From NCBI RefSeq assembly GCF_007830445.1, contig NZ_VLKR01000013.1, forward strand, positions 1 to 64,000: a stretch of 64,000 nucleotides of DNA, written 5' to 3'. Both the position numbers and the translations under genes were made by a program. Positions within the stretch are counted from its first letter, which is position 1; the number at the start of each line of letters is the position of its first letter. The notes under the pieces are model-generated. The model was not told the origin of the DNA. It saw only the letters and a list, made by a program, of their open reading frames with translations, and ran no database searches. Source of the stretch: Sphingobacterium siyangense (GTDB taxonomy: Bacteria; Bacteroidota; Bacteroidia; Sphingobacteriales; Sphingobacteriaceae). This document shows positions 45,218 through 53,487 of this stretch, one piece after another.

Positions 45218-45409
45218 TTAGATAACTCTTACATTTACCGCATTAAGACCTTTACGGCCTTGTTCAACTTCGTAAGATACATTGTCATTCTCACGAACTT
45301 TGTCTACTAATCCCGAAACGTGAACAAAAATTTCGCTCTCGCCTGAGTTAGGGATGATGAAACCGAAACCTTTGGTCTCATTAAAGAATTTTACTTTACC
45401 TTCTTGCAT
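45218..45409 (-). CDS. Cold-shock domain protein (CspA family)
   Basis: A 63-residue cold-shock protein, a single beta-barrel that binds single-stranded RNA and DNA as an RNA chaperone. RNP1 is KGFGFI (13-18) and RNP2 is IFVHVSG (27-33). The closing strand EVEQGRKGLNAVNVRVI is typical of the shorter Bacteroidota variants. The upstream region has TACCTTTA, a near-consensus -7 box. It is monocistronic with its own terminator. Confidence 0.95.
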   Translation of the reverse strand: MQEGKVKFFNETKGFGFIIPNSGESEIFVHVSGLVDKVRENDNVSYEVEQGRKGLNAVNVRVI

Positions 45410-45571
45410 GGCACTATATTATTAATTTCCCTAAAGGTATAGAAATAAAATCAAAAATCTTAACCTTTTTATTTTTTTTATCCGTTAAACTTTTTCATCA
45501 ACTTTGGCTCCAATCTTGTAGCAAAGCGATAATAGCAATCGTATTATTATAAAAACTTTAAGACAAAAAAC

Positions 45572-46288
45572 ATGAAAAAAATACTTTTAGGACTTGCATT
45601 TTTAGGTTTGATGACTCAATTAAACGCTCAACAAATGGTTAATAAAGAATTTGTATCCACGGTAGGCCGTGCCGAAGAGGAAGTAACTCCCGATATCATC
45701 TACATCGATGTAACACTGAAAGAGTTTTATGAGAATGGTAACACCAAGAAAAAAGCTGCAATAGACAAATTAGAAAAGGATCTGTTTGATTCGGCAACAA
45801 AAGCTGGTGTTAAAAAAGAGGATTTTACCATCCAAAATATCTGGAGTTATAACGTCCCGGACAAAAAGAAAAAAGATACAGATATTCTACTTTCGAGACA
45901 ATACCGTATCAAGGTAACCAACTTAAATAATCTGGATCAATTACTAGATGGAGTCGACAAAGCTGGTATCCAAAGCACTTATATCAGTGAATATGACTAT
46001 TCGAAGAAAAAAGAACTGGAAAAAAGTTTAAAAACCAAAGCTGTATTGGATGCCAAAGCTAATGCACAGATTCTAGCAGAAGCAGCAGGTCAAAAAATTG
46101 GCAAAGCTATCGTATTATCTGAAACACCGCAACAAATTATATTTGGCGTTCAACCGATGATGCGTAACGCCATGTATAAAGGCGCCATGGCCGAAGCTGC
46201 AGATAGTGCTGCTGGCAATGGGCTTGATTTAAATATCAGACCGATGAAAGTAACGAGTGAGATCAGCGCTTCGTTCGAGTTATTGTAA
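45572..46288 (+). CDS. SIMPL-domain (DUF541) periplasmic protein
   Basis: A 238-residue exported protein with a signal peptide ending LNAQQ. The SIMPL domain shows STVGRAEEEVTPDIIYIDVTLKEF, SRQYRIKVTNLNNLDQLLDG and AVLDAKANAQILAEAAGQKIG. Members are thought to be periplasmic or outer-membrane-linked proteins in stress resistance, with little direct evidence. The DUF4112 gene follows after 2 nt, so the two share a transcript. Confidence 0.85.
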   Translation: MKKILLGLAFLGLMTQLNAQQMVNKEFVSTVGRAEEEVTPDIIYIDVTLKEFYENGNTKKKAAIDKLEKDLFDSATKAGVKKEDFTIQNIWSYNVPDKKKKDTDILLSRQYRIKVTNLNNLDQLLDGVDKAGIQSTYISEYDYSKKKELEKSLKTKAVLDAKANAQILAEAAGQKIGKAIVLSETPQQIIFGVQPMMRNAMYKGAMAEAADSAAGNGLDLNIRPMKVTSEISASFELL

Positions 46289-46290
46289 TC

Positions 46291-46782
46291 ATGCATAGAG
46301 AAAAAACTCCAGCAGATAAATTAAAACAAATTGACCAAGATTTCGGTTGGATCGACCGAATATCTTGGTTAATGGATAATCAGTTTAAAATCGGAGGATT
46401 TCGGTTTGGGTTAGATCCGCTGTTAAACCTTATTCCCCTAGGAGGAGCAATAGCGGGTTTTGGAACATCACTAGTCTTAGTCATAGCCATGTGGCGTAAT
46501 GGCGCCAGCCCCAAGCTCGTCATACGCATGCTCCTCAATATTTCCCTGGATGCAATTCTTGGGAGCATTCCTTTCCTCGGAAACCTGCTCGATTTTTTTA
46601 GCAAAGCCAACGAAAAGAATATCAAATTACTGAGACAACATTATTATGAAGGAAAACATACGGGTTCAGGTATCGGCATCGTCATCAGTATCCTGATTGT
46701 CTTTTTCCTCCTCATCGCTGTTACATTGTATCTTATCTGGACATTATTCTCCTGGGCTTTTTCGCTGCTGAATGGTATCTAA
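46291..46782 (+). CDS. DUF4112 membrane protein
   Basis: A 163-residue inner-membrane protein. The conserved block WLMDNQFKIGGFRFGLDPLLNLIPLGGAIAG and LDAILGSIPFLGNLLDFFSKAN define DUF4112. A hydrophobic C-terminal helix (about 125-150) is added. It begins 2 nt after the SIMPL gene. Function unknown. Confidence 0.85.
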   Translation: MHREKTPADKLKQIDQDFGWIDRISWLMDNQFKIGGFRFGLDPLLNLIPLGGAIAGFGTSLVLVIAMWRNGASPKLVIRMLLNISLDAILGSIPFLGNLLDFFSKANEKNIKLLRQHYYEGKHTGSGIGIVISILIVFFLLIAVTLYLIWTLFSWAFSLLNGI

Positions 46783-46927
46783 AACCAACAATTCCTGTCA
46801 TTCTCTCGCTAAAATGGAATCCTTGGTATTTCTGGGAAAACAATGACCTATATCTAATATCTATTTAATAATTTTGATGTCGATAGTCATCCCGTTATGA
46901 CATTCAAAACTTAATCTCGAATTTAAA

Positions 46928-47296
46928 ATGAGTAAAAAAAGAATATTTGCACTGATTTTGATCGTCGTCATGCTGGCTGCAATTTTGACTAACCCCAGCA
47001 AAGAGGAACATGAAAAAATTGTCCGTGCGAAAGCCGAACAATTATTAAAAAATCAGCTTCATGCCAAAGATAAAGAGTTTTTTGGCTTGGGAATGCAGCT
47101 CTTCGGAAATGACATTGTCGATAAATTTATCCAAAGTTCCGTTGTGGTAGACAACTACTATTTGTTTTCCTTGACAAAAATAAAATGGCAGGGCACCGAA
47201 CAGATCATAGGCGGAGGAGCTTTTAAACACATCTGGCTGAGCCCAAAAATTGATGAAAAAGCAGACGAAATTATTGCTGCATTGAAAAAGATCTAA
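46928..47296 (+). CDS. Small membrane-anchored protein, DUF4359-like
   Basis: A 122-residue protein. One N-terminal membrane anchor (MSKKRIFALILIVVMLAAIL) is followed by TNPSKEEHEKIVRAKAEQLLK. The TNPSKEE segment directly after the anchor fits DUF4359, a family of unknown function. The C-terminal half (VVDNYYLFSLTKIKW...GGGAFKHIWLSP) is a probable beta-rich module. It ends 1 nt before truC and is likely co-transcribed with it. Confidence 0.7.
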   Translation: MSKKRIFALILIVVMLAAILTNPSKEEHEKIVRAKAEQLLKNQLHAKDKEFFGLGMQLFGNDIVDKFIQSSVVVDNYYLFSLTKIKWQGTEQIIGGGAFKHIWLSPKIDEKADEIIAALKKI

Positions 47297-47297
47297 C

Positions 47298-47990
47298 ATG
47301 CCTTTAGAAATACTTTACGAAGACGAATCTATCGTTGCAATCAATAAACCGCATGGACTATTGGTACACCGATCTTCTATCGCACGCGATGCTTCAGCGT
47401 TTGCGCTACAGCTCCTTCGGGACCAACTAGGAAAAACAGTTTATCCTGCACATCGTTTAGACCGGAAGACCGGAGGCATACTGCTATTTTCATTAAATAA
47501 GGAGACCGACCAATATTTACAAAAAAGTTTTCAGGAGCGTAAGGTCGACAAAAAATACCTCGCCGTCCTCAGAGGTTTCGCGCCAGCAGAAGGTCTGATT
47601 GATTATCCTTTAAAAAGGGACGATGGTACGGTTCAGGAAGCGCAAACATCTTTTCGTTTACTTGCTCAAAGCGAGCTGGCCGTTACCTTCGGGAAATTTC
47701 CGACGTCACGATACAGTCTCGTCGAAGCCAATCCAATTACAGGTCGTATGCATCAGTTACGCCGCCATTTCGCTCATATCTTCCATCCAATTATCGGCGA
47801 TCGCCCGCACGGATGCAACAAACAAAACAAGTTCTGGAAAGAAACGTACCAAATGGATACCATGCTATTGCATGCCTCGGAGCTGACCTTTAAACATCCT
47901 TTATCGGGCGAAGACGTTCATATCAAAGCGCTCCTACAACCCGATTTCATCAGGGTATTGGAAATATTAAACCTCAATGAAGTATGTTAA
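47298..47990 (+). CDS. truC: tRNA pseudouridine synthase TruC
   Basis: A 230-residue RluA-family pseudouridine synthase. The start MPLEILYEDESIVAINKPHGLLVHRS, the catalytic block PAHRLDRKTGGILLF (catalytic Asp), and TGRMHQLRRHFAHIFHPIIGDRPHG match TruC (pseudouridine 65 of tRNA-Asp and tRNA-Ile) better than RluA or RluC. No S4 domain is present, as in TruC. It begins 1 nt after the DUF4359-like gene and overlaps the next gene by 7 nt. Confidence 0.88.
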   Translation: MPLEILYEDESIVAINKPHGLLVHRSSIARDASAFALQLLRDQLGKTVYPAHRLDRKTGGILLFSLNKETDQYLQKSFQERKVDKKYLAVLRGFAPAEGLIDYPLKRDDGTVQEAQTSFRLLAQSELAVTFGKFPTSRYSLVEANPITGRMHQLRRHFAHIFHPIIGDRPHGCNKQNKFWKETYQMDTMLLHASELTFKHPLSGEDVHIKALLQPDFIRVLEILNLNEVC

Positions 47991-48802
47991 AATTGATTCT
48001 CGAAGCTTTCATAAGCATATCCGGTATCACCGCAGCTTCTGGTATTGTCTATCAGGATAGTCAGATCCATATCGTTTCTGACAATAGCAATTACATCTAC
48101 AGCTATCATATCGCAGACCAAAAGTTGTCTAAAACCGTACTACTGCGCTCTGATCCGATGGAAAACATGGCTAAAGCAGCTAAAATGGATTTGGAATCGA
48201 TTACTTTCGATGGAAGCCACTATTACCTTTACGGCTCTGGTTCTACCCCAAACAGAAACAATCGTTTTATTTGGGACGGCAAAACAGTCCTTCAGGAAGA
48301 CTACAGTAAAATCTATTCTTCCTTAATGGAAAAATTCAGTATTTCCAAAGAAGACTTCAATATTGAAGGCGTTGTTCATTTAAAAGATAAGATCTTATTT
48401 TTTAACCGGGGAAATGGTCCTAAAGGCACAAATGCCATTTTAGAGTATCACCCGCTTTCTCCCGGCCTGTCCCGATTTATCCCGATTGAACTACCCAAGC
48501 TAAATGGCATCTCGACAGGCTTCTCAGATGCGACCCTGGTTGGAAATGAAATCTATTTTATCGCTACCGCGGAAGACGCAAAATCGACCTATCTGGATGG
48601 AGAAATCGGAGGCTCCCTTCTTGGAAAAATACCGTCAGATCTTTCTGGCAAACTCGAGACATTCGAAATTCCTGAAAAGCATAAATTTGAAGGAATCACG
48701 TTAAAAGAGAAGACAGCCCAAGGCCTTGTTTTCCTGCTGTGTGAGGATACCGATAGCGAAGATGATCATATGACCATCTATTCGCTCCAGGTAAGCAATT
48801 AA
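47984..48802 (+). CDS. DUF6929-like beta-propeller protein
   Basis: A 272-residue protein with no clear signal peptide (MLKLILEAFISISGITAAS is only weakly hydrophobic). The body consists of repeated beta strands: GIVYQDSQIHIVSDNSNYIYSY, LESITFDGSHYYLYGSG, FNIEGVVHLKDKILFFNRG and FEGITLKEKTAQGLVFL. This looks like a six-bladed propeller of the DUF6929 type, seen near other small Bacteroidota genes. It overlaps truC by 7 nt. Function unknown. Confidence 0.65.
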   Translation: MLKLILEAFISISGITAASGIVYQDSQIHIVSDNSNYIYSYHIADQKLSKTVLLRSDPMENMAKAAKMDLESITFDGSHYYLYGSGSTPNRNNRFIWDGKTVLQEDYSKIYSSLMEKFSISKEDFNIEGVVHLKDKILFFNRGNGPKGTNAILEYHPLSPGLSRFIPIELPKLNGISTGFSDATLVGNEIYFIATAEDAKSTYLDGEIGGSLLGKIPSDLSGKLETFEIPEKHKFEGITLKEKTAQGLVFLLCEDTDSEDDHMTIYSLQVSN

Positions 48803-48851
48803 ATCGATTGTTCTAAAATGGATTCACAGTGAGGAATCACGTATATTTTAT

Positions 48852-48859
48852 TAAATTTG
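48852..48859 (+). promoter_or_regulatory. -7 box of gcvT
   Basis: TAAATTTG fits TAnnTTTG exactly, 23 nt before the gcvT ATG. Confidence 0.6.
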
Positions 48860-48882
48860 TAGCTGATTAAAACTTAATTTTT

Positions 48883-49965
48883 ATGTTAAAAAATACTGCC
48901 CTTTCGGAGACGCACATTGCTTTAGGAGCAAAAATGGTTCCCTTTGCAGGCTTCAACATGCCCGTACAATACACAGGCATCAATGATGAGCACGAAACAG
49001 TTCGCACAGGTGTAGGAGTTTTTGATGTAAGCCACATGGGTGAATTCATCCTAAAAGGTGAAAAAGCCTTGGATCTACTTCAAAAAATATCTTCCAATGA
49101 TGTGTCAAAATTATACGATGGCAAAGTTCAATATGCTTATATCCCCAATGAAACTGGCGGTGTAGTTGATGACTTCCTAACATACCGTATAGACGATAAG
49201 ACATATTTTTTGGTTGTGAATGCGTCAAATATTGAGAAAGACTGGAACTGGATCTCCAAGTACAATACAGATGGTGTGGAGATGAAGAATATCTCTGATC
49301 AAACCTCTTTATTTGCGGTACAGGGTCCTAAGGCTGCTGATGCACTTCAATCGCTTACAGATATCGAATTAGCTCCAATGGAATACTATACCTTTGCAAA
49401 AGGTACATTTGCGGGTGTAGAAAATGTATTGGTTTCTGCAACAGGATATACTGGCGCTGGAGGTTTTGAAATATATGTAGCCAATGAAGATGCCCAAAAA
49501 GTATGGGATGCTATTTTTGAAGCAGGTAAAGCTTATGGAATCAAACCAATTGGTTTAGGTGCCCGTGATACTTTACGTCTAGAAATGGGTTTCTGCCTGT
49601 ACGGAAATGATATCGACGATAATACATCCCCCTTAGAAGGCGGTTTGGGCTGGGTAACGAAGTTTACAAAAGACTTTGTGAATTCTGCGGCGCTTAAAGC
49701 GGAAAAAGAAGCTGGTCTAAAGAAAAAGCTTGTTGGTTTCGAAATGATTGACAGAGGCATTCCTCGTCATGATTACGAAATCGTTGATGCTGATGGAAAT
49801 GTAATTGGACGTGTTACTTCGGGAACGCAATCACCAACATTGAAAAAATCAATCGGTTTGGGTTATGTGGATACAGCTTTTTCAAAAGACGGCACCGAGA
49901 TCTTTATTCTGATCCGCAATCAAAAAATAAAAGCAAAAGTAACAAAACCACCATTTGTGAAGTAA
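48883..49965 (+). CDS. gcvT: Aminomethyltransferase, glycine cleavage T protein
   Basis: A 360-residue GcvT, which moves the methylene group from the lipoyl arm of GcvH to tetrahydrofolate. Visible are [31 protein letters not shown]-type [45 protein letters not shown] (with the folate-binding Asp region) and [16 protein letters not shown]. Length is normal. It has its own promoter and a strong terminator. The P-protein gene is about 16 kb away. Confidence 0.97.
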   Translation: MLKNTALSETHIALGAKMVPFAGFNMPVQYTGINDEHETVRTGVGVFDVSHMGEFILKGEKALDLLQKISSNDVSKLYDGKVQYAYIPNETGGVVDDFLTYRIDDKTYFLVVNASNIEKDWNWISKYNTDGVEMKNISDQTSLFAVQGPKAADALQSLTDIELAPMEYYTFAKGTFAGVENVLVSATGYTGAGGFEIYVANEDAQKVWDAIFEAGKAYGIKPIGLGARDTLRLEMGFCLYGNDIDDNTSPLEGGLGWVTKFTKDFVNSAALKAEKEAGLKKKLVGFEMIDRGIPRHDYEIVDADGNVIGRVTSGTQSPTLKKSIGLGYVDTAFSKDGTEIFILIRNQKIKAKVTKPPFVK

Positions 49966-49966
49966 T

Positions 49967-49997
49967 AAAAAAAGCCTGCTTAAAGCAGGCTTTTTTT
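49967..49997. terminator. Bidirectional terminator after gcvT
   Basis: A 13-bp perfect stem (49967-49979 with 49985-49997) between convergent genes, with seven As and seven Ts at the flanks. Confidence 0.9.
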
Positions 49998-49998
49998 A

Positions 49999-50229
49999 TT
50001 ACTTCTTCTTTTGTTTTGTAGTAGGTTGCTGTTTACCGCTTTCTTTTTGTTGAATAAGCGATCGAACTCGTTTACTTAAAACAACGCGGAGGTAGATCAA
50101 AACCACCAAAAAGGCGATGGATAATCCCGTTACCAACATGTTGCCGGCCTTATACCCTTCGAAACCACTGTAAACTAAAAATACAATAGCCAAACTCAAC
50201 ACGATGTTTAGAAAAAAATACTTTAACAT
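49999..50229 (-). CDS. Small two-helix membrane protein (DUF6358-like)
   Basis: A 76-residue protein with two hydrophobic helices (about 4-23 and 30-49), then a basic, Gln/Lys-rich cytoplasmic tail. MLKYFFLNIVLSLAIVFLVYSGFEGYKAGN resembles DUF6358, a Bacteroidota family of unknown role. It is the last gene of a three-gene unit with the next two entries (spacing 1 nt). Confidence 0.6.
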   Translation of the reverse strand: MLKYFFLNIVLSLAIVFLVYSGFEGYKAGNMLVTGLSIAFLVVLIYLRVVLSKRVRSLIQQKESGKQQPTTKQKKK

Positions 50230-50230
50230 A

Positions 50231-50530
50231 TTACTTTTTTATTAATCCCAATACCCGTTGTCTCCATCCTCCAAAGAAATAGAATGCTCCCCCAACAATG
50301 TTTAATAAAACGATCGTCAAAGCCATCAGCATCCTTTCTGTGTTAGAAATTGTCCTCGAAAGCATGATTTCCCGTAGAACCAATATCACCCATAGGAGAG
50401 ACAATAAAATGGAAAGGCTACCTAATATAGGGAATATACCAAGGTTAAATAATCGAGCTAAAATAGCTACGCTATAAAAAGCAAGACTAAACAAGAAAGC
50501 TTGCTTAGTCTGATGCTCCAAATTCTTCAT
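50231..50530 (-). CDS. Four-helix membrane protein of unknown function
   Basis: A 99-residue, strongly hydrophobic protein with three to four membrane helices: QAFLFSLAFYSVAILARL, FPILGSLSILLSLLWVILVL and MALTIVLLNIVGGAFYFFGG. The end, WRQRVLGLIKK, is basic. I recognise no family. It lies 1 nt after the rhodanese gene and 1 nt before the DUF6358-like gene, so all three are surely co-expressed. Confidence 0.6.
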   Translation of the reverse strand: MKNLEHQTKQAFLFSLAFYSVAILARLFNLGIFPILGSLSILLSLLWVILVLREIMLSRTISNTERMLMALTIVLLNIVGGAFYFFGGWRQRVLGLIKK

Positions 50531-50531
50531 C

Positions 50532-50846
50532 TTAATAAACGTCTAACTCTGGATCGATTTCCTCTTTCCAAGCTAAAATTCCGCCTTTTAAGTTTGCAAG
50601 ATTGTCAAAACCCTGTTGTTCCAATAACATAATCGCCTGTGCAGAACGTTTTCCAGAACGGCATTGTACGATAACAGGTTTATCTTTCGAAATCTTATCC
50701 GCTTCGATCAATATACCTGAAAGTGGAATATTCAATCCATTTAAATTTGATACTTCATACTCAAAGGATTCACGAACGTCTATCAACTGAAAATCTTCGT
50801 TGTTATCGATTTTATTCTTTAATTCTTGTACAGATACTTCTTTCAT
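50532..50846 (-). CDS. Single-domain rhodanese-like protein
   Basis: A 104-residue cytoplasmic rhodanese. The active-site loop is CRSGKR (catalytic Cys in VIVQCRSGKRSAQAI), preceded by LIDVRESFEY and followed by GFDNLANLKGGILAWK. Such proteins move sulfane sulfur or act as phosphatase-like switches. The start is the ATG at 50846, because a TTG 6 nt upstream is unlikely. A TATATTTG box (50866-50873) lies 19 nt upstream. It heads an operon with two small membrane proteins. Confidence 0.85.
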   Translation of the reverse strand: MKEVSVQELKNKIDNNEDFQLIDVRESFEYEVSNLNGLNIPLSGILIEADKISKDKPVIVQCRSGKRSAQAIMLLEQQGFDNLANLKGGILAWKEEIDPELDVY

Positions 50847-50865
50847 TTTCAAACTATTTAATATT

Positions 50866-50873
50866 CAAATATA
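50866..50873 (-). promoter_or_regulatory. -7 box of the rhodanese operon
   Basis: TATATTTG on the minus strand matches TAnnTTTG, 19 nt before the ATG at 50846. Confidence 0.6.
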
Positions 50874-51103
50874 CTACATTTTTTCCGAAAGTGTTCGCTT
50901 TCATAGATGCTCAAAATCAGCCATTGTTAATGAGAATAGCATAAAATATACCTCAATTTTTAGTGTATTAACGGCGTTAGAAATGCTAGACGGGATTTCC
51001 CTATCTTCGCATCATTTTGTCTGCATCATTTTAGGATTTTTTTTCATGCACAATTCGCTTGTAGAATTTTCCTTATCTTCACCGAGACTTTACTAAGCTT
51101 TAT

Positions 51104-52408
51104 ATGAATTCAATACCTAAAATTATACTGTCCATATCTTTACTAGCACTCTCGGCAGTAACTTATGGACAGCAAGTTATTTCCGAGCAGGAACGCCAAG
51201 ATGTGAGCCGCATACTCAATACCCTAGCCGCTGACGATATGCGTGGGAGATCGGCTTTGACAAAAGACATCGAACCAGCTGCAGATTTTATCGCTGCCGA
51301 AATGAAGAGAATAGGCCTTAGCCCCTACGCAGAACAAAATTACAGGCAAACATTCCAATTGGATAAAATCTCTCCGGTAAGCAAATCCGCAACCATCAAT
51401 AAGCAGCTGATCCCAGCTGACCATGTTATTTCACTTGGAAACCACGTTGATTTACAGTGGGATAATCGAAGTAGCCTTAACATCGTCGAAATAAAATCGG
51501 GCGATGATTTTGCGAAAGTATTTAGAGAACATTCTCTAGCCAAAGAAAATACACTTGTATTGGTAGACCCCTCCTTTGAAAGCTATTTTGTGCGTTTTGG
51601 TCAAATGCTCAACTCTCCTAAATTTATAGAGGACCCCTCCAAACAAAAACCATCAATTGTCTACCTTTTAACAGCGGAGAAACCCCAAACTTTTCAAATT
51701 CATATTGAACGGAAGCTTCAAAATTTCCCCTTGTTTAACGTGGCAGGAATAATCCCCGGGAAAAGTAAACCGAACGAATACGTTATCTTTTCGGGACATT
51801 ACGATCATATTGGCATCCTTCAGGCAGTAGGCCAAGATTCTATTGCCAATGGCGCCGATGACGATGCCTCAGGTGTGACCGCAATGTTAACCCTGGCAGA
51901 TTACTACAACAAACAAAATAATAATGAAAGGACCCTTATTTTCGTCGCTTTTACGGCAGAAGAACTGGGCATGTATGGCTCAAAATATTTTTCCAACCAC
52001 ATCAATGCTGACCAGGTAGTCGCGATGATCAATATGGAAATGATCGGAAAAGACTCAAAATTCGGTCCCAATACGGTATATATCACGGGATATGATCAAT
52101 CCAATCTAAGCGAATTGATGCAGGAGAATCTGAAAAATACAACCTTCAAATTCTACCCAGATCCTTATACCAAACAAAATCTGTTTTATCGAAGCGACAA
52201 TGCAGTATTAGCGGCCAAGGGAGTTCCGGCACATTCGTTCTCAACCTCTCAAATGGACAAGGATGAATACTACCACACCGTAAAAGATGAGGTATCTACA
52301 CTAAACGTTCAGAACATTATTTCCAGTATAGAAGCGATCGCGATAGGTACCTCGGGAATTGTAGAAGGTAGACAAACACCTTCCCGTGTCGAAAAACTAA
52401 AAGATTAA
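51104..52408 (+). CDS. Secreted M28-family zinc aminopeptidase
   Basis: A 434-residue exported peptidase. A signal peptide (about 1-22, ending TYGQQ) is followed by a PA-like insert and the M28 catalytic domain: FSGHYDHIG (first Zn His and Asp region), NGADDDASGVTAML (bridging Asp), AFTAEELGMYGSKYF (catalytic Glu plus Zn Glu), INMEMIGK and a late His in AHSFSTSQMDKDEYYH. It would trim peptides in the periplasm or outside the cell. Its stop codon overlaps that of the convergent GNAT gene by 4 nt (TTAA). No operon partner. Confidence 0.9.
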   Translation: MNSIPKIILSISLLALSAVTYGQQVISEQERQDVSRILNTLAADDMRGRSALTKDIEPAADFIAAEMKRIGLSPYAEQNYRQTFQLDKISPVSKSATINKQLIPADHVISLGNHVDLQWDNRSSLNIVEIKSGDDFAKVFREHSLAKENTLVLVDPSFESYFVRFGQMLNSPKFIEDPSKQKPSIVYLLTAEKPQTFQIHIERKLQNFPLFNVAGIIPGKSKPNEYVIFSGHYDHIGILQAVGQDSIANGADDDASGVTAMLTLADYYNKQNNNERTLIFVAFTAEELGMYGSKYFSNHINADQVVAMINMEMIGKDSKFGPNTVYITGYDQSNLSELMQENLKNTTFKFYPDPYTKQNLFYRSDNAVLAAKGVPAHSFSTSQMDKDEYYHTVKDEVSTLNVQNIISSIEAIAIGTSGIVEGRQTPSRVEKLKD

Positions 52409-52905
52409 GAAACAGCTGAAGCTTTGACTTCCTTTTGCATAACATAGTCGTTTAGCACATAATCATAATAAGGAATATCAATAGTTTCAATGACCTCAAA
52501 GCCCTGCTTTAAATAGAAATGGTAAGCAGGGTTATTTCTATTTACATTTAGTTCAAGAATACCTTTACCTTTTAGTCGTGTTTTTTGTGAAGCGAAGTCT
52601 ATCAGTGCCTTTCCGAAACCTTTTCCTTGAACGTTAGGCATCAAGTAGAGCTTTTCAATACGGACGCGATCTTCAAGAGTTCTCAAGGCAATAAATCCTT
52701 GTGCTACCCCTTCTTCTTTCAAAACATAGAAAAATTGGCCATTAACCATGCTTTCCGCTAATCCTTCTACGGTATAGCTTTTTTCCAGCATAAAGTCAAT
52801 TTGGTCCTGTGAAAGTATCTCTCCATAAGTAACTGGCCAAATAATATGCGCCATATTGGAAATGCTTCTGATATCGCTTTGTTCTGCCAATTCTATTGTT
52901 ATCAT
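52405..52905 (-). CDS. GNAT-family N-acetyltransferase
   Basis: A 166-residue GCN5-type acetyltransferase. It begins MITIELAEQSDIRSISNMA, has IEKLYLMPNVQGKGFGKALID (acetyl-CoA pyrophosphate loop, Q-GKG-G) and ends LELNVNRNNPAYHFYLKQGFEV and DYVLNDYVM. The amino substrate is unknown. Its ATG overlaps the stop of the TPK-like gene by 4 nt (ATGA), so it closes the secA operon. Confidence 0.9.
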   Translation of the reverse strand: MITIELAEQSDIRSISNMAHIIWPVTYGEILSQDQIDFMLEKSYTVEGLAESMVNGQFFYVLKEEGVAQGFIALRTLEDRVRIEKLYLMPNVQGKGFGKALIDFASQKTRLKGKGILELNVNRNNPAYHFYLKQGFEVIETIDIPYYDYVLNDYVMQKEVKASAVS

Positions 52906-53480
52906 GCGATCTTTTCTCCTATTAATATGTATTTTACATGGGAAAATTTAAGGGCAAATAGGCCGTCTTTTTCCATTTCGTATTCGTTGTCACCAATTTT
53001 AATCAAGCCTTCGTGCGTATTTTTTTCATCAGCATCAAGTCCCTCAATTCGGATCCTTTCCCCTGCCGGCTTCCATTTGGTGAATCCTGTTGTCACAAAA
53101 CAATAGCGAACCCCATTCGTGATAAGGACAACATTAATCTGCTCAAGATAGGGCTCGTAATACGCCACATCAAGCTGATCGGTCAAGATATTCACCGCTT
53201 TATAATGATGTGCTATAAGGTATTCAATAGCCGTCCTTAGAAAAACATTATTATAGGAAATTACCTTCAGATTCTCCTGTGACGCGTTAATGGTATTTTT
53301 TGTAAAAACAATATCGAACTTATACCCTCGTGCATCCAGTAAATCCATTGTTCCTTCTTCGATTACAATGGTTGGGCTCCATTCCAGTAGCTGGCCCAAA
53401 TCCTCTTCATCAATAAGGAAAAGATCTTCAATCAGTAATGCGGGTTCCTGATTTTCGCGGACAATATGATGAGATGACAT
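52902..53480 (-). CDS. Thiamine-pyrophosphokinase-like protein with degenerate active site
   Basis: A 192-residue cytoplasmic protein. The start MSSHHIVRENQEPALLIEDL and the segment LGQLLEWSP match a Sphingobacteriaceae group annotated as thiamine diphosphokinase. The fold order (N-domain with a helix-strand pattern, VISYNNVFLRTAIEYLIAHHYKAVNILTD, C-domain VTTGFTKWKPAGERIRIEGL) fits TPK. The key acidic motifs of active TPKs (DGG-, GDFDS, and D-x-TD) are replaced: EEGT, VFTKNT and YNNVF. It is probably not a kinase any more. It is coupled to the GNAT gene by an ATGA overlap and lies 8 nt after the M20 gene. Fold assignment is by eye. Confidence 0.5.
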   Translation of the reverse strand: MSSHHIVRENQEPALLIEDLFLIDEEDLGQLLEWSPTIVIEEGTMDLLDARGYKFDIVFTKNTINASQENLKVISYNNVFLRTAIEYLIAHHYKAVNILTDQLDVAYYEPYLEQINVVLITNGVRYCFVTTGFTKWKPAGERIRIEGLDADEKNTHEGLIKIGDNEYEMEKDGLFALKFSHVKYILIGEKIA

Positions 53481-53487
53481 ATATAAT

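Noticed and set aside
52405..52408. Overlapping stop codons of the M28 and GNAT genes (TTAA)
   Set aside because: Common in compact convergent pairs; not informative by itself.
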